From assembly GCA_031308135.1 (NCBI GenBank), contig JAHLJT010009419.1, forward strand, positions 63,530,540-63,594,539: DNA of 64,000 bases, given 5' to 3'. The notes under the pieces are model-generated. The model saw only the letters and a list, made by a program, of their open reading frames with translations. It was not told the DNA's origin and did not search any database. Within the stretch, counting starts at the first letter, position 1; each line of letters starts with the position of its first letter. Positions 1 to 11,965 of this stretch are shown piece by piece. This DNA is from Acheta domesticus (lineage: Eukaryota > Arthropoda > Insecta > Orthoptera > Gryllidae). Both the position numbers and the translations under genes were made by a program.

Positions 1-394
1 TTCAGTGCTCTTAATCTTGTTCGGAAAGGTCCGGAAGGTGCAGGGTGGGGGATGTACGACGGATGCGATAGAACTTGGTCTTCAAATGCTGCAACGTTTT
101 TCGAGTTCTGTTACTTGTGTGCGTACAGTTGTGCTACAGGGCGGGGAGCGCTGAGACTCAAATAATTGCGAACGACAACTCCCGTCCGCATAAAAGTCAA
201 CGCCATAGACTAAGGATGTCTAAGGATGACTATACATCTTTACTCTATGTCAACGCCAAACTCCAGGCTTCTGCGGTTGAAAATACAGAGTATTTTCTAT
301 TCTAGCCATTTAAAAAAAAGTTCAAAATGATCGGTTGAGTTTCGCTGCGGATCAGCATCAGCATTGTCTATGTAGTAACTCATAAACGTGTGAT

Positions 395-860
395 TCTAGA
401 TTTCAACTTACGTGGTCGCGTATTTTCGATACTGGAGTGATAGATGGAATTTGCCCGCTGCCTGGAGGAGAATTCTATTGGTTGGCTGCTGTGATAGGTA
501 GTTCCGCGCCATGCCAGACGAGTGTCGATGCAGTACCTAAACAAACGAGTCACGGACTCCACGCGATCTTCACTTCGTTTTCCCTCTCCTATCCTCGCCT
601 CTTCCTTACACTCAAACTGACATGCAGTTTACCACTATACATATCAAAAGAATATACATGTCGGGAGCTTAGAGCTCAGCTGAGGCGGGGCTACGCCCGG
701 TTAAGAAACCTGCAAAGGGAAATACCCTACAAGCCGACATTTATGTTGGCGCCAGATCTCACCATACTGGGAACACCGACATTTCCTGGGATAAAACATT
801 CACTAAACTATGGGAACTAATGACCATAGCAGTTGATGTGCCCATAAACGCGAAATAATC
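395..860 (+). repeat. SINE family S1, copy 1, lacking its tRNA-like head
   Basis: It matches the body of a dispersed element seen about nine times here. Shared blocks are ctggaggagaattct near 455, the gcagtacctaaacaaacgag block near 531, a pyrimidine-rich tract (gttttccctctcctatcctc), gggagcttagagct near 662, and a tail related to actaatgaccat near 818. The tRNA-like 5' head present in other copies is not recognisable, so this copy is 5'-truncated or decayed. Edges are approximate. Confidence 0.7.
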
Positions 861-2961
861 AGTCAAGATCAAAAAGAGTAGGAGAAACCAATATTTTGTT
901 GTGTCAACAAAGGTAGATATTCGTTGTCGCAGTGGAGGCTCGTGCTCATAATCACAGAGGGTTCGCAAGGGTTAGAACCTTAAAATTCAGGGACGCCAAA
1001 AGTCTAAGATAATATTAGCAACAAAACAAACGTCATTTGAAAACCTCTTCTGATATAGATTATAAAAGATATACTACTAATTAAAATAAATTATTTTTGG
1101 AAGACAAATAATAGCTTGTGTGCGTACCTTTCAGTAAAACACCTGTTAATAATGAAGATAAATCAAGAGCAGTGCTGCTTGTACTGGAAGTCCGTTCTTC
1201 TTTCTTTCTTGTTCGCGAATATATCAAATACTTTCTCAATGAAGTTTCTAATTTCATTTACTATGTCCTTTTCAACAGATAACAAGGTACGAGCAGTCAG
1301 TCTTTTTTTCATTCATTGAACTTCATGCACATGTGTATTCGATGATACGAGGTACTAAGATTCTCGAATTTTATATTAAAAGTGGAGTACTGTTATCGTT
1401 CTTGATAACTCTATTAGAATACGAAAACACACACGCGTACACATTCGTGTTACCACAAAAAACTTTCATAACTCACATCCCGGTATAGTGCGAATTCACT
1501 CATATTCAGTCGACCAGCACTGGCCCTGCCTATCAGCCTACCTATCAGCAGAAGAGATTTTTAAACATTTGTCACACCTAACAGAATAGGAAACCTTTGA
1601 ATATAACAATGAAGTAAAGAATTAGAAACTTTCAGAGATAAAGATATTTGTGCAATACATTGAACTCGCATTTCTTTAATTATTTAAATCTATTTCACAG
1701 ATTTTTTGAAGAAGATACAGCACAAATACTGTTTTATAAAACACAGAATATGGTATTTAGTTGGCACGAGTTTTTCGTTCGGCGACGAAAGCTTGGGATT
1801 CCCCCTAGGTCTCTGTCTCTGTTGGTCTTTCTTGATGAAGACGCCTTTGTGGCGGTCGTAGTTTCGGCACCTTTCGGTGGTCTTCGGATCATGAGCTGGC
1901 GCGGGGACCAGCGCACGAGCCATGTATTCGCCGCATATCCCCCTCTTGCCTTCCGCCTCTCCTCGCCCACATTTCACGGCGTTCGGGGGTTCTCTAACAC
2001 GCTGTGAACCTCCTAGCCCGCTGCGCGGAGGCATGACGCGGCGTTGTCATGGAGCATCAGACCTTCGCGCTGTCAACTGAATTTTCGATAGTTTTCTTAC
2101 CTGATGAGCCCCACTAAAGACACAAAAAATGTATTAACACCTCATTCGGCAGAAATAAAAAGTCTAATCTCATGGAATTTTATGGGGGGTTCACTGAACC
2201 ACTGAAACTTCCTGCACGAGCCGCCGCCACTGCGTTGTCGTCATCTAGATATAATCCTTCTGACAGCATATCACGCAGTTCTCGCATTATGTGTTTTGTT
2301 TTTGATGCTGCGCATAACTGATATTCTCTTTGAAGTAACTGCTCAGAAACATACGAATATCTAAATTCAGTGATGCATTTGATCTTATCTCCAAATTACG
2401 TTTTAAGAATTAATAACTAATTGTGGAGAACTTGTCTACGACATCTTACACAATCTTGCAAGTTGCAATTCAAGAGCACGTGTGCATTCACGCCAGTAAT
2501 GTTCAGAAATTGCGAAAAAATATATTGGCCATATGTATATCGGTGGTCTAATAGAACCTGCGCATATTTTGATCAACATTATCTTCCTTTTGTGGCAATA
2601 TAATACATGAAGATGCTTCTTGAATATACAGAGTCACAATGAATATTCTGTTTCTCGTTCATTGTTGAAAGCAGCGTGATTACTTTATATTTAGATTTTT
2701 CTGTTTGTACATACAAAATAAGAGTGTAATATACCTGGAAGCAAAATGGAGAGATTCGTGCTTATCGTGATTTGTTGGAGAGACTCCTGGGAATTTTTTC
2801 GCGGTTTCTATTGTTATCATTTCAATAGTCATTTTTGTTAAATAACAGCTCGTATAGGAATTGTCCGATAGCAGGAACGAATGGGTAACACTTGAATATG
2901 TGAGCGGGCGAGCGTTAGACAGACTAACTACTAGCGCAGGGCCTTACAAAAGGTTTCATCG
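861..2961. other. No gene recognised; AT-rich with one GC-rich patch
   Basis: This is mostly AT-rich DNA without convincing coding signal. A GC-richer patch at about 1780-2050 stays open on the minus strand for about 114 codons (2034 to 1690) and encodes a basic, proline-rich peptide. It has no recognisable domain or homologue, and its start and splice context are not supported. I leave it uncalled. Confidence 0.5.
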
Positions 2962-4212
2962 AAAGCCTCTCTTGAGTTGACAGAAATCATTCTAGTTAAC
3001 AGAAATCATTCGATGAATGACGCTTCAAAGTTAAAATACTCTTGTATTCAGCTCTGTGAATTACTGGTTTCAAAGTAAATCTGCTTCTATTTCGTTTTGT
3101 TGCAGTGAAGTGTATTCGCTTTAATTAATACATGCTGTAAATAGAGGGGTCGCAGAATCGTTTCATAATACTATAAAGCGACAATGTACGAATGAGTAAT
3201 AATTCATCATGTTAACGATTCTCGCGCGTTGTTTGACTGTTAATGTGTGTTCCCCCTAACATCGTGTAATTCTTGTTCTATAACATATTAGAACGAACAG
3301 AAGTGAAGCAAACAAAACATTTATGCCTTTTCTCATGCTTCTGGTGACTTACTTCTCTGCTTCTCCCATCTAATTTACAACATATTCAACATATTATATT
3401 GACTTATCTTTTTCAGTGATAAACCTCTCCAATTTTAGACTACATGGAACCAACATATATCACAAAAATTTACTGTTCGTAAGGGCAGACAATATTTTCT
3501 CGCACAACAACTACAATGCCGGAAAAGGAAGATGGATCAGAATCACATTACAATCCTTTCAAAAAGGATCCCATTCCATAAAAAGACTCTCTTGAAATGA
3601 CAGAAATCATTGTATGATGTTCGGTGATTGACAATTCAAAGTTGGAATTCTCTAGAATTAAGCGCTGTGAATCATTTGTTTTAAAATAAATTTGGTTCTA
3701 GGTCGTTTTGTTACAGTAAAGTGTATTCGCTTTAATTAATGTGTGTTGGGAATAGAGAGGATGCAGAATCGTTTCATATTCTGTGAAAAGATAATGTAAA
3801 GATGGGTAATAATTCTTCAGTGTAAAGTTAACAATTTTGCTCGTTGTACGAGTGTATTAATGCCTGCTACATCAAGTTTTGTGAAGATTCTTGTTCTATA
3901 ACCTTGTAAAACGAATTGAGGTGAAACGTAGAAAACGTATTGTGCCTTTTATCCTACTTGTGGATGTTCTGACGGTTTACATCTGCGTTATTCCATTTTT
4001 ATTTACTGACGTTGAACATACTACTTTGTCGTGTCTACTTTTAAGTAAAAATCACTCCAATATTGGACCTCATTGATTCAACATATAAAAGCTCAAACAG
4101 CCTTGGATTCACGGTTCGTAAGGGTAGTTAATGTTTTCTCCCAAAATTTCAATAACGCCAGACAGGTAGGATGGTTTAGGATCTGAATAGAATTATCTCA
4201 AATTAGTATCCT
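2962..4212. repeat. Diverged tandem duplication, two units of about 620 bp
   Basis: Unit 1 (about 2962-3578) and unit 2 (about 3581-4212) align end to end. Both carry gacagaaatcatt, gtgtattcgctttaattaat, gcagaatcgtttcata, ttcttgttctataac and a gttcgtaagggcag/gttcgtaagggtag block in the same order and spacing. Divergence is substantial, with many substitutions and small indels. The 61-codon frame in unit 2 (3891-4076) is not kept in unit 1, so the duplicated sequence is not evidently protein-coding. It could be a duplicated transposon remnant or regulatory DNA. Confidence 0.8.
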
Positions 4213-4849
4213 ATTTACAAAAATAGTTGTTAAAATGTAGTGTCTGTTCTTACTAGTTTACTGTATTATCTGATAGTATCTCCATCAGGAACTTGAGAGA
4301 TTAAATCTGCTCTTTGAAAATGGAAAGCGCAAGTTCACCCACCACTCTCCGCGCGAATTGTGCTGAGACAGTAATTTACACAATCGAACGAAACATTAAA
4401 AATAATGATATATAATGATTCGTTGGGTTTCAATGATTAGTTCGCAAACTTCACTGCGGTTGGTGAAAAGTCTGTGCTGTAATAAAGCACTAATATAATG
4501 AGCATAAATAAAAAAACAAAAACAAGCTGCTGTCAAATAATAAGAGAATTATAAACGCTAGTAGAAAGAGATAATAGAAATAGGGATCAGCCGCATTATA
4601 ACTTAACAAAGTCAGCTCATAAATGTCTGAAATCACAAACATTGCAATACGCATTGATATGCAAAGTAGAAAATGATGAAAAAGAAATGCTTCTGAATGC
4701 AGAAAATGGTAAAAAATTCTAGTCAGAGCAGTAATGAAGTGTAAAAATATTGAGATACTGGGGCTGATGCAGAAGAAAATATTCGATACTGAGATTTATT
4801 AAAATGCTCTTGTATTAAAACTTCGTTTTCATTATTAAAAGAACCGGAT
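4213..4849. other. No feature seen; AT-rich intergenic DNA
   Basis: No open frame of note, no tRNA-like boxes and no obvious repeat were found in this AT-rich stretch. Confidence 0.5.
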
Positions 4850-5034
4850 GAAATCAGAGCATCAACTGATGACACTCCAGTGCCTCTGACCGAGAGACCA
4901 TAGAGTTCAAGTCTCGACGATGCCCGGATTTTCGATTCTAGCTAGACAGCTAGTTGAATTAGCCACGGATTGGAATAGAATTCTAGCAGCCGTCTGCTCT
5001 TCTCGGTAGTTTTACGTGGTTTCTGCAATGAATA

Positions 5035-5252
5035 TCTATTTATTTATTTATTTGTCAAAAAACAGTAAAAACTGTATATGACGTGTGGGGAAAGAAATTT
5101 ATCTGCGCACATTTTCTTGAGGGCCAGAATTTTATTAAAAAAAACGAAAAAATGAATTTAGAAAATAATTATTTTAGAAAAATAATGATATTTGAAAAAT
5201 GTTTTTCCCGAGTTATAGAAAATCAATTTCAATATCAGGCAAAAGCTGAAGA
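5035..5252 (-). mobile_element. 3' terminal fragment of LINE family B inserted in a SINE
   Basis: It starts with a (TTTA)n run and then gtcaaaaaacagtaaaaact, closely matching the LINE-B 3' end at 52585-52680, which has the same (TTTA)n and the cagttaaaaactgcgtatga block. On the minus strand this is a 5'-truncated LINE 3'UTR with an (AAAT)n tail, as expected of target-primed reverse transcription with early termination. Similarity is clearest over the first 80 bp, so the far boundary rests on where SINE sequence resumes. Confidence 0.7.
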
Positions 5253-5333
5253 ATAACCCTAATAAACGAGCCACGAAGAGTGCACAATCATTCCTTTCTC
5301 TTCCTTTTCCCCTCCTCACCCTTTACTTACATA

Positions 5334-5337
5334 CACA

Positions 5338-5370
<33 letters not shown>

Positions 5371-5399
5371 ACACGTACACGTACACGTACTACACTAGT
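5334..5399. repeat. (CA)n microsatellite followed by CGTACA repeats
   Basis: A run of about 15 CA units is followed by acgtac repeats inside the 3' half of a SINE copy. Confidence 0.95.
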
Positions 5400-5640
5400 A
5401 CACATGATGGAACTGGTTCGGAGCTTAGTGCTTGCCCCAGCTGGGTGGGTGCCCTGCTGGTGGGAGATTCCTGAATGGTGAACTCCCACAATCCGACGTG
5501 TAGGTTGGCGGCGGATCTCATCATCCGGCAAGAGAACAACACCATCATCTCCAGTGAAAAATGCGTGAAATACACTTACAGAAATAATGACCATTACCTT
5601 TGAGGCGCCCAAAAACATGAGATAATCAAGCAATAATTTA

Positions 5641-8630
5641 TCAAAAGGTGTTTCTCTTTATCAGCACTTCTCTGCAGTCATGTACTAACAAATATATACT
5701 TGTAGTAGAAAATTTATTTTATGGAAAACGTTGGTGTTTATACTACCTACTCGAAAAATGTAGTGCGCTCTCTTGCACAGCTTACGCGCTTATCATTTAC
5801 TCGTTCAGCAATAATCACCTTTACCTTGTTTCACTTTTACTATAATTTATTGCAGCTATTATATTACTTTGATGAAACAAAGAGATAAGTTTTATTTTCT
5901 TGTAAATTAAATAGTTTTAATTAAAGGTTGAAAATTTTAGTTCATTGCTAATACTATTGAAAGGGACGTGGAAGGCCATGGATTAGCACTATCTTCCCAC
6001 CCCTTAAATTTAGTTTGTCGCAATGGGCCTTTTTTTACGTCTCCTTACAAAACATATCACGAAAAAGTCAAAGATGCAATGAGTGTGAATTTTTCATTTA
6101 AGACTCCAGTTTTTCACTTATTTTGTTGTTAAGAATACTCGAGCAGGCATGGCGTAGCTGTTTGGACGCTTCCAAAATGGAAGAGAACAATTAAAGAGCT
6201 TTTTCTTTAAATTGACTGATCTTCAAGAAACACAATTTTTCAGAAAAATAAAGTATTGAAGTTCGACCTTGTAGCTCAAGAGAGGATTCAATGGCTTTTG
6301 GATACCGTTCAATTTGAAAATCACCATTTTTGAATCCCAAATTTGGCAGCATATTGGATAAGCGTCTTATGGATACGGAAAAACAATGGAAATTTGGATA
6401 TCCACTGAAAATAAACTCATTGATTTTTTAACAAAGTGTAGTACGTGAGTTGCGAATATCAGTTGGGCATGTTTTCTCAAGAACGTCATATTGAAAATAT
6501 AAGTGGGAAAGATAATTTAATAATGAAAAATTTGAATAACATTTTGAAAGTTTTTGCAATAGAAAAAAAAACCCTCCAGTAACATGAAACTTCTCCTAAA
6601 ATTCATGTGGAATCATTATTTTTGTTGGTATTGTAAGAGAAGGTTTTAATCACAGAACAATATTACCAATACTTTTTGGAGATCGATTTCATAGGTAAAT
6701 ACTAGAAATAATTTCCAAAAGAAAACTATTGACTTGTAACAATTATAAGAAAATAATTTGTTGAGTTTCTTCAAACAAACAAATCCTCATTGTCCTGCAT
6801 GTTCTAACGGTACTACTCTAAAAGGGACATTAATCATCCACAGCATATGGGTTATATGGCAGTGAAACAGCTAAAAAAGAGACACGGAGGTAGTGGGTTC
6901 ATCCGATAGATCATCCGACCATTATTTACTCTGACGAGTTCACACTCTCTTTCATCGATTACAAGAAGAGAGAATTGTTAAAATGATTTCCATATATCAC
7001 TTCCGAAGCCACACATTTCGACCAAATTTCTGTTTTTAATTGACTTTATATGAATGTCGTATCAAGAACCGATGGTTGACGCAGCATTTGTATTAGAAAT
7101 ATTCCGTGTTTCGTATTCAACGATATTCCTCTTGATATTTCGATTACTCTGCGCTACATGTTCGTAAACTAACATCCGTCACCACACAGACCCTCTAGCA
7201 ATAACCAAACATTTCATTGAAGCTACAACGTGTATCAAGGAGTATCGCGTGTGAGGTAGCCTTTGACATACTTTGCCCGCAAGGTAACAGCCACGTATTC
7301 CAATGCACGTAGCAGAGGGCGCTTATATGCATACGCTGGTATGCTCGAGTCCTTTTAATGCGACGACGGACGGACTTTGTCTGTCATTCGAAGCCAATGT
7401 TCAGCTAGAATATTACGAGCTTGAACTCACTTCGTTACCCTTTTCAGACCCGGCTGGACACAATTTCAATTGCTTTTTTCTGACACTTTATTGCGTCAGA
7501 ATTGTTCGCGATCAATTGTCGTGATTTTATCATTTCTGGCGAAGCTATGTATAGATTCATTGTTGTGAGCGTCAATAAGAAACCTTATTAGTGACAATTA
7601 TTGTGCTGATATGCGTCGTGTAATAATGTCGTCCACCGGTAAGAACAGAAAAATATCAGGTCTGAAAGGGTTAAAGTTTGGCGTTGGATCACCAAACTGT
7701 GCAATTTAAATTACTATTGTTCTTTCTTGAAAATTCAGCATGTATATTGTTGATTCGTGTGTCAAACGTTTTCACTCGTGAATACATTTTTAATTTACTA
7801 TCCTAGAGAGTTTATTTTTTCCCTCTTTTTCGTTACGCTCGCAGTGGTATTTGACACACAGTGAGCAGTCACCAGTGCAACAAAGGGCTACGTGGAAAAG
7901 GCGTCCCCATCTTGTGGTAGCGCGGAACACTTTTCTCATGCGAGTCGCTTTGAAAAACTTGAGTTTTACTTCTCTGGAGGCAGCGGTGAAAGAACTTTCT
8001 TCGTTCAACTACCTTCTTTACGGCTGTCCCCGCTTTGAGGCAGACGACGTTTAAATATTGTGGATTTCATTACGAAGGGAAGAGATACGTTTATAGCAAG
8101 AAAAAAGTACTTTTCTTCACGTTTGTGACTTATAGGTTTGGTACTTTTTAATTAACGGTGTATCTTAATATTTAACATTCGTATAAAATTTATTCCTAAT
8201 TATTTTGACTACCTACAGGATCTATAGAAGAACTATGAATGTAAAATGGAAACCAAATTGAAAAGACAGTTTGTGTTTACACAGTTATACCTTAAATATG
8301 AATATTTGCGAGCTACTTCAATTGTGATTAAAATTTTAATAATCTTATATTTTATTAACACAACTATCATTTTCAAGTCTAACTTTTATTTTCTTAAACA
8401 TTTGCCTCATTTTTATTTTCTTTCAATTTTTTTTCCTTTCGGCGTCTACTCTGCATTTTCCGAAGTCCATTTTCCTTATTTGTGCATGTTTTTCAATTAT
8501 TTCTCTTTCCCATGTTCTCTTTGTATTTTTCTCTTTCTGTCCACATTAGTTCTCTCACTATTTCTTCTATTTTATCTATATTTTGTCCGTTCTGTCTCTT
8601 TAAATCTGTTAATACCTAAGAGATGAATAG
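5641..8630. other. No gene recognised; AT-rich DNA
   Basis: This is about 3 kb of AT-rich DNA. Two moderately GC-richer patches (7300-7510 and 7840-8050) hold short open frames without a recognisable domain. A T-rich frame at 8246-8626 encodes only hydrophobic low-complexity sequence and is not credited as a gene. Confidence 0.5.
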
Positions 8631-8710
8631 CCTTGCTGCTAGCTCTTGGTCAGCGTGCTCGCTTTCCACTACGCGGCCCCGATTTCGATTCCCGGTTGAG
8701 ACAAGACTAT
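8631..8710 (+). repeat. tRNA-like SINE head, second family (S2)
   Basis: The stretch tagctcttggtcagcgtgct resembles a tRNA D-arm/A-box, and gatttcgattcccgg about 35 bp later resembles a T-arm/B-box. Together they give the spacing of an internal pol III promoter. No intact acceptor stem is visible, so this looks like the head of a tRNA-derived SINE rather than a tRNA gene. The SINE body may extend towards 8940, but I have no second copy in the window to fix its end. Confidence 0.5.
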
Positions 8711-9703
8711 AGTGTGCGTTTTCCTTACAATGATCTAGTATATTTTACTGTGTGACGATGAGGATATTTATTTATCAGGTTGAGAATACCAGAATACGGC
8801 GTGGGAAAGTCTGCGTTTTAACCACACGTACCCCCTTAACCCATGGCCGCGAGGCACGGACGTCGCCGGTGGGCCTGAGCCCGTTCACGGGCTGTCTCGC
8901 CAAGTACATACATATAAGAGATTCAAACTCAGTGTCCTGAAGCAACTTTCGGGTATTCGCGAGAAGAGTGAATTATTAATATGAATTAAACATGAAATTA
9001 CGGTAGAGTGAATGATAAGAAAAGCGTAGTTTCATATAAAAAGCTTACTGCGAGATCTTTTTTTTCTATGAAATCCTTATAAATCTTGATGTGCTCAGGT
9101 ATATCCAGTGCAGTAGAAATGACATGGAATTGGAACGTTTCGTTTTACAAAAAAATATATACGTTGTTGAAAATTGCTTGCAAAAAATATATACTTATCC
9201 TCTAATATATACTCACCCTTATGGAGGACCAGCGCTTAATTTTATGGGCTGTGCGACCCTGTCTTCTTGATGTGAATTATAATCAGGAATCGTTAACATT
9301 ATTAAAAAAATCAGTCACACATTTAAGTTTTAAAGGGTATAATTATACCATGAACTAAATACAAGAACTTTAAATTAGCAATAGTCTACTGTGTGAAAAC
9401 ATAACCTGTTATTTAGAAAATGCAAAGAAATACTGATAGTATAATTAAAATTGAACATACGGTGCCAAGTTTGAGGTTGGCAGTTCATGTTAATTAGCAC
9501 GAGAAAAACATTATAGCAATTACAAGAATCACAGAAATTTGGGTGCAGAGCTGTGAGGAACCCCAATAAACATTGCGAACTTCAGGTGGCTTTGACTAAG
9601 TTTATACTAATTGTATATACTGCTCTCCTGATTTTAGTGATATTACAAGTTATTCTGCATCTATTGTGTTGTGTTATAGAATAATTAAGTCTACAAACTA
9701 TAA
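8711..9703. other. No gene recognised; likely includes LINE A 5' flank
   Basis: This is AT-rich apart from a GC-richer stretch at 8800-8910 that may belong to the preceding SINE. The last 100-150 bp could be LINE A 5'UTR. No open frame is supported. Confidence 0.4.
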
Positions 9704-11375
9704 GAAACTGAAACAATAATAAATTACTGCGCCTCGGACAACTACCATCGTGTGGATGGTGCTTCACATCAGACATTGGGCTCATCGGGCGACATGTCAG
9801 TGAGTGTTCCGATAACTTCGCAAAATTCTGATTATCTTCCACCTCCTGTTATTGAAGAAGATTCTTCTATGCATTCAGACGAACTAGACATGCAACAACG
9901 AACATTACATTCAGATAATTCCACATTTCAACAAACATTTCCAGATAATTCAACATTTCCTTGTTTGAATTACCAAGGAGTTTCCAACGAAGCCATTCAT
10001 CGATTATTCCAACAAAACATGCAAACATATACAAATAGTTCATCTGAAAATCTACAGGCACCATATATTAATAATACTACCTTATCTTCATGTCACAACC
10101 ATGTTAACAGTTCGACTAATGAATCGCAACCTGTACAACTTCCACAAAATACAACTCATGTTTGTTCTTCAAATTCTACCATCCAAGCTGAAGCCAACAA
10201 TGTCAAGAACAATATTCAGAACAAAAGTGATTCAAGAAAGAGAGAAGGTGAATCAATCTCTCATTCTAAAGGTAAAAGACTGGCTTCTAATATTTCTAAT
10301 TCTTCTATTCCATCTATACCTCTTAGCAATAAATATGCACCGCTATCTAGTTTGCAAGAACCTCAAGATGACACTCAAACCATTAACATTCCACCAATAA
10401 TTGTTTCCAATGTGTATAACTTTACAAACTTTCTTACAGATCTTCAACATATAGTTACAAATGACTTTGCAACAAAAACAATAAAAAATAATGTGAAAAT
10501 TATCTTTCAAAGCTATTGATGATTTTAGAAACTACAAAAAATTTTGTGACACTAATAGCATTCAATATTTCTCATACCGTGATCCTACTATTAAAACTTT
10601 TAATGTAATATTTAATGGTGTTCCAATTTGCTATACCAATGAAATAATTTTTAATGAACTGACAAGATTAAACTATCCAGTACAAAAAGTATATCGTTTA
10701 TATAATAAACAACGTGAACCAATAGAAATTTGTTCAATTGAATTAATTAAAACTCCTGAAGCTTCAAAAATTTTTAAACTAGAAAAATTATTTCATAGTA
10801 CAATTAAAATTCAAGCTAAAACTACAAATAATATCCCATTACAATGTAAAAGATGCCACAGGTTTAACCACACTCAAGCAAACTGTCGATTAATTCCTCG
10901 TTGTGTTAGATGCAAAGAAAGCCATCACTATTCCAATTGCCCACTTCCTAAATCAACTCCTCCTGTTTGTGTTAACTGTGACGGGCAGCATACTGCGAAC
11001 TACAGAGGTTGTAAAACTTATAAAGATTTACTTAAATCAAATCCTTTTCGTCCTTCAAACACACGTACAATACCCGCTAAGCAATGCATTACCCCCCTTC
11101 CATCTTTCAACGATCAAAATTTTCCACTTCTTGATCATTTATACAATGCTCAAAACAACACTACAGCACAAGACCCTTCTAACCTTACTGGAATACACAC
11201 ATCATCTTCTCATACAACAAGTAAATCTTATTCAAATGCTACAAAACAACAAACAAACATTTCTAACTATTCCTGTTTAATTTCCAACATAGTTAAACAA
11301 GTCCTTTCCTCAATTATACCTCATATTCAAACCTTAATTCAAACTATCCTCCCATCTCTCCTTCATGGCGAATAA
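9704..11375 (+). pseudogene. LINE A (jockey-like) copy 1, ORF1 gag-like protein, frameshifted
   Basis: This is ORF1 of a non-LTR retrotransposon, a nucleic-acid-binding gag-like protein that packages element RNA. The first half reads in one frame to a stop at 10517-10519. Coding then continues in the +1 frame from about 10506 to a stop at 11373-11375, so one frameshift near 10500 breaks it. The second part carries three zinc knuckles at about 10845-11012: CX2CX4HX4C (CKRCHRFNHTQANC), a CX2CX3HX4C-type (CVRCKESHHYSNC) and CX2CX3HX6C (CVNCDGQHTANYRGC). This arrangement is typical of non-LTR gag proteins. The N-terminal half is rich in Asn, Ser, Thr and Gln. The frame is open back to a stop at 9701-9703 but has no ATG at its beginning, so the 5' end is truncated or mutated. 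Its last 11 bases overlap the ATG of ORF2. Confidence 0.85.
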
Positions 11376-11965
11376 TTTCTGTACAAATTTAAATTACATT
11401 ACATTTCTTAATTGGAATTCTAATGGAATCAAACGTCAAAAAAATATTTTCAATCATTTTTTACAAAAATACAATATTGATATTGCTTGTGTAACCGAAA
11501 CTCACTTAATTCCAGGCGAGAAACTGTATATCAAAGGCTATAAAATTTACAGAAATGATCGGATTTCAAATCACGCTTCTGGAGGTATTGCCATTATTAT
11601 TAAAAATAACATATACCATGAGCAAACATTTTAACCATTATCTGAGAACCTAGAATGTATAGCAATACAAGTCATCATTAGCAATATAAAATACACCGTT
11701 TATTCTGTTTACAAACCCCCAAATAAGTCCTTCCCAATTCAAATATATAATAAAATCTTTCAAACATCTAATCCTACTATTGTTTTAGGAGATTTTAACA
11801 GTAAGAACACGGCATGGGGATGTCATTCAACTAATCCTCAAGGAACCAGATTACAACAATACGTTCTTCACAGTAATTTAGATATCCATGCTCCTTTTGA
11901 GCCCACTTATTATTCAAATCATAATAACATAATCCCTGATATTCTTGACATTATTATTGCAAAAA
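11365..11965 (+). pseudogene. LINE A copy 1, ORF2 endonuclease domain, cut by assembly gap
   Basis: ORF2 starts at ATG 11365, overlapping the ORF1 stop, as in jockey-clade elements. It encodes the apurinic-like (APE) endonuclease that nicks the target for reverse transcription. Visible motifs are NWNSNGI, VTETHL, GGIAIII, YSVYKPP, LGDFNSKNTAWG and IPDILDI. A TAA at 11632-11634 interrupts the frame after about 89 codons, and the same frame continues beyond it, so the copy is not functional as written. The sequence enters a run of N at 11966, so the final endonuclease motif and all of the reverse transcriptase are unseen here. It is nearly identical to the minus-strand copy at 51630-52216. Confidence 0.88.

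Larger units (their letters stand above)
4850..5640 (+). repeat. SINE family S1, copy 2, with tRNA-like head; split by a LINE-B tail
   Basis: The tRNA-like head is visible at about 4855-4925, with an A-box-like segment (aatcagagcatcaactgatg) and a B-box-like segment (gagttcaagtctc). The body block (gaatagaattctagcagccg) follows. The SINE is interrupted at about 5035-5252 by the 3' end of LINE family B and resumes at about 5253 (ccctaataaacgagcc), then the pyrimidine tract, a CA microsatellite, and the 3' part to about 5640 (aataatgaccattac). The head makes it a pol III-type, tRNA-derived SINE. Confidence 0.75.

Noticed and set aside
75..305. Frame with a signal-peptide-like hydrophobic start
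   Set aside because: A stop precedes it at 69-71, there is no ATG before the hydrophobic segment, and no splice context or homologue is recognised.
1690..2034. 114-codon minus-strand frame considered as a neuropeptide-like or exon candidate
   Set aside because: No dibasic-flanked amidation repeats, no signal peptide, no splice support and no recognised family.
8246..8626. 126-codon plus-strand frame with many hydrophobic residues
   Set aside because: T-rich low-complexity DNA gives Phe/Leu/Ser-rich peptides by chance; no family or flanking exon.
8631..8710. Functional tRNA gene
   Set aside because: A- and B-box-like segments are present but no acceptor stem or clean cloverleaf can be folded by eye; a SINE head is the better reading. 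The same holds for the S1 heads at 4855, 13370 and 39400.
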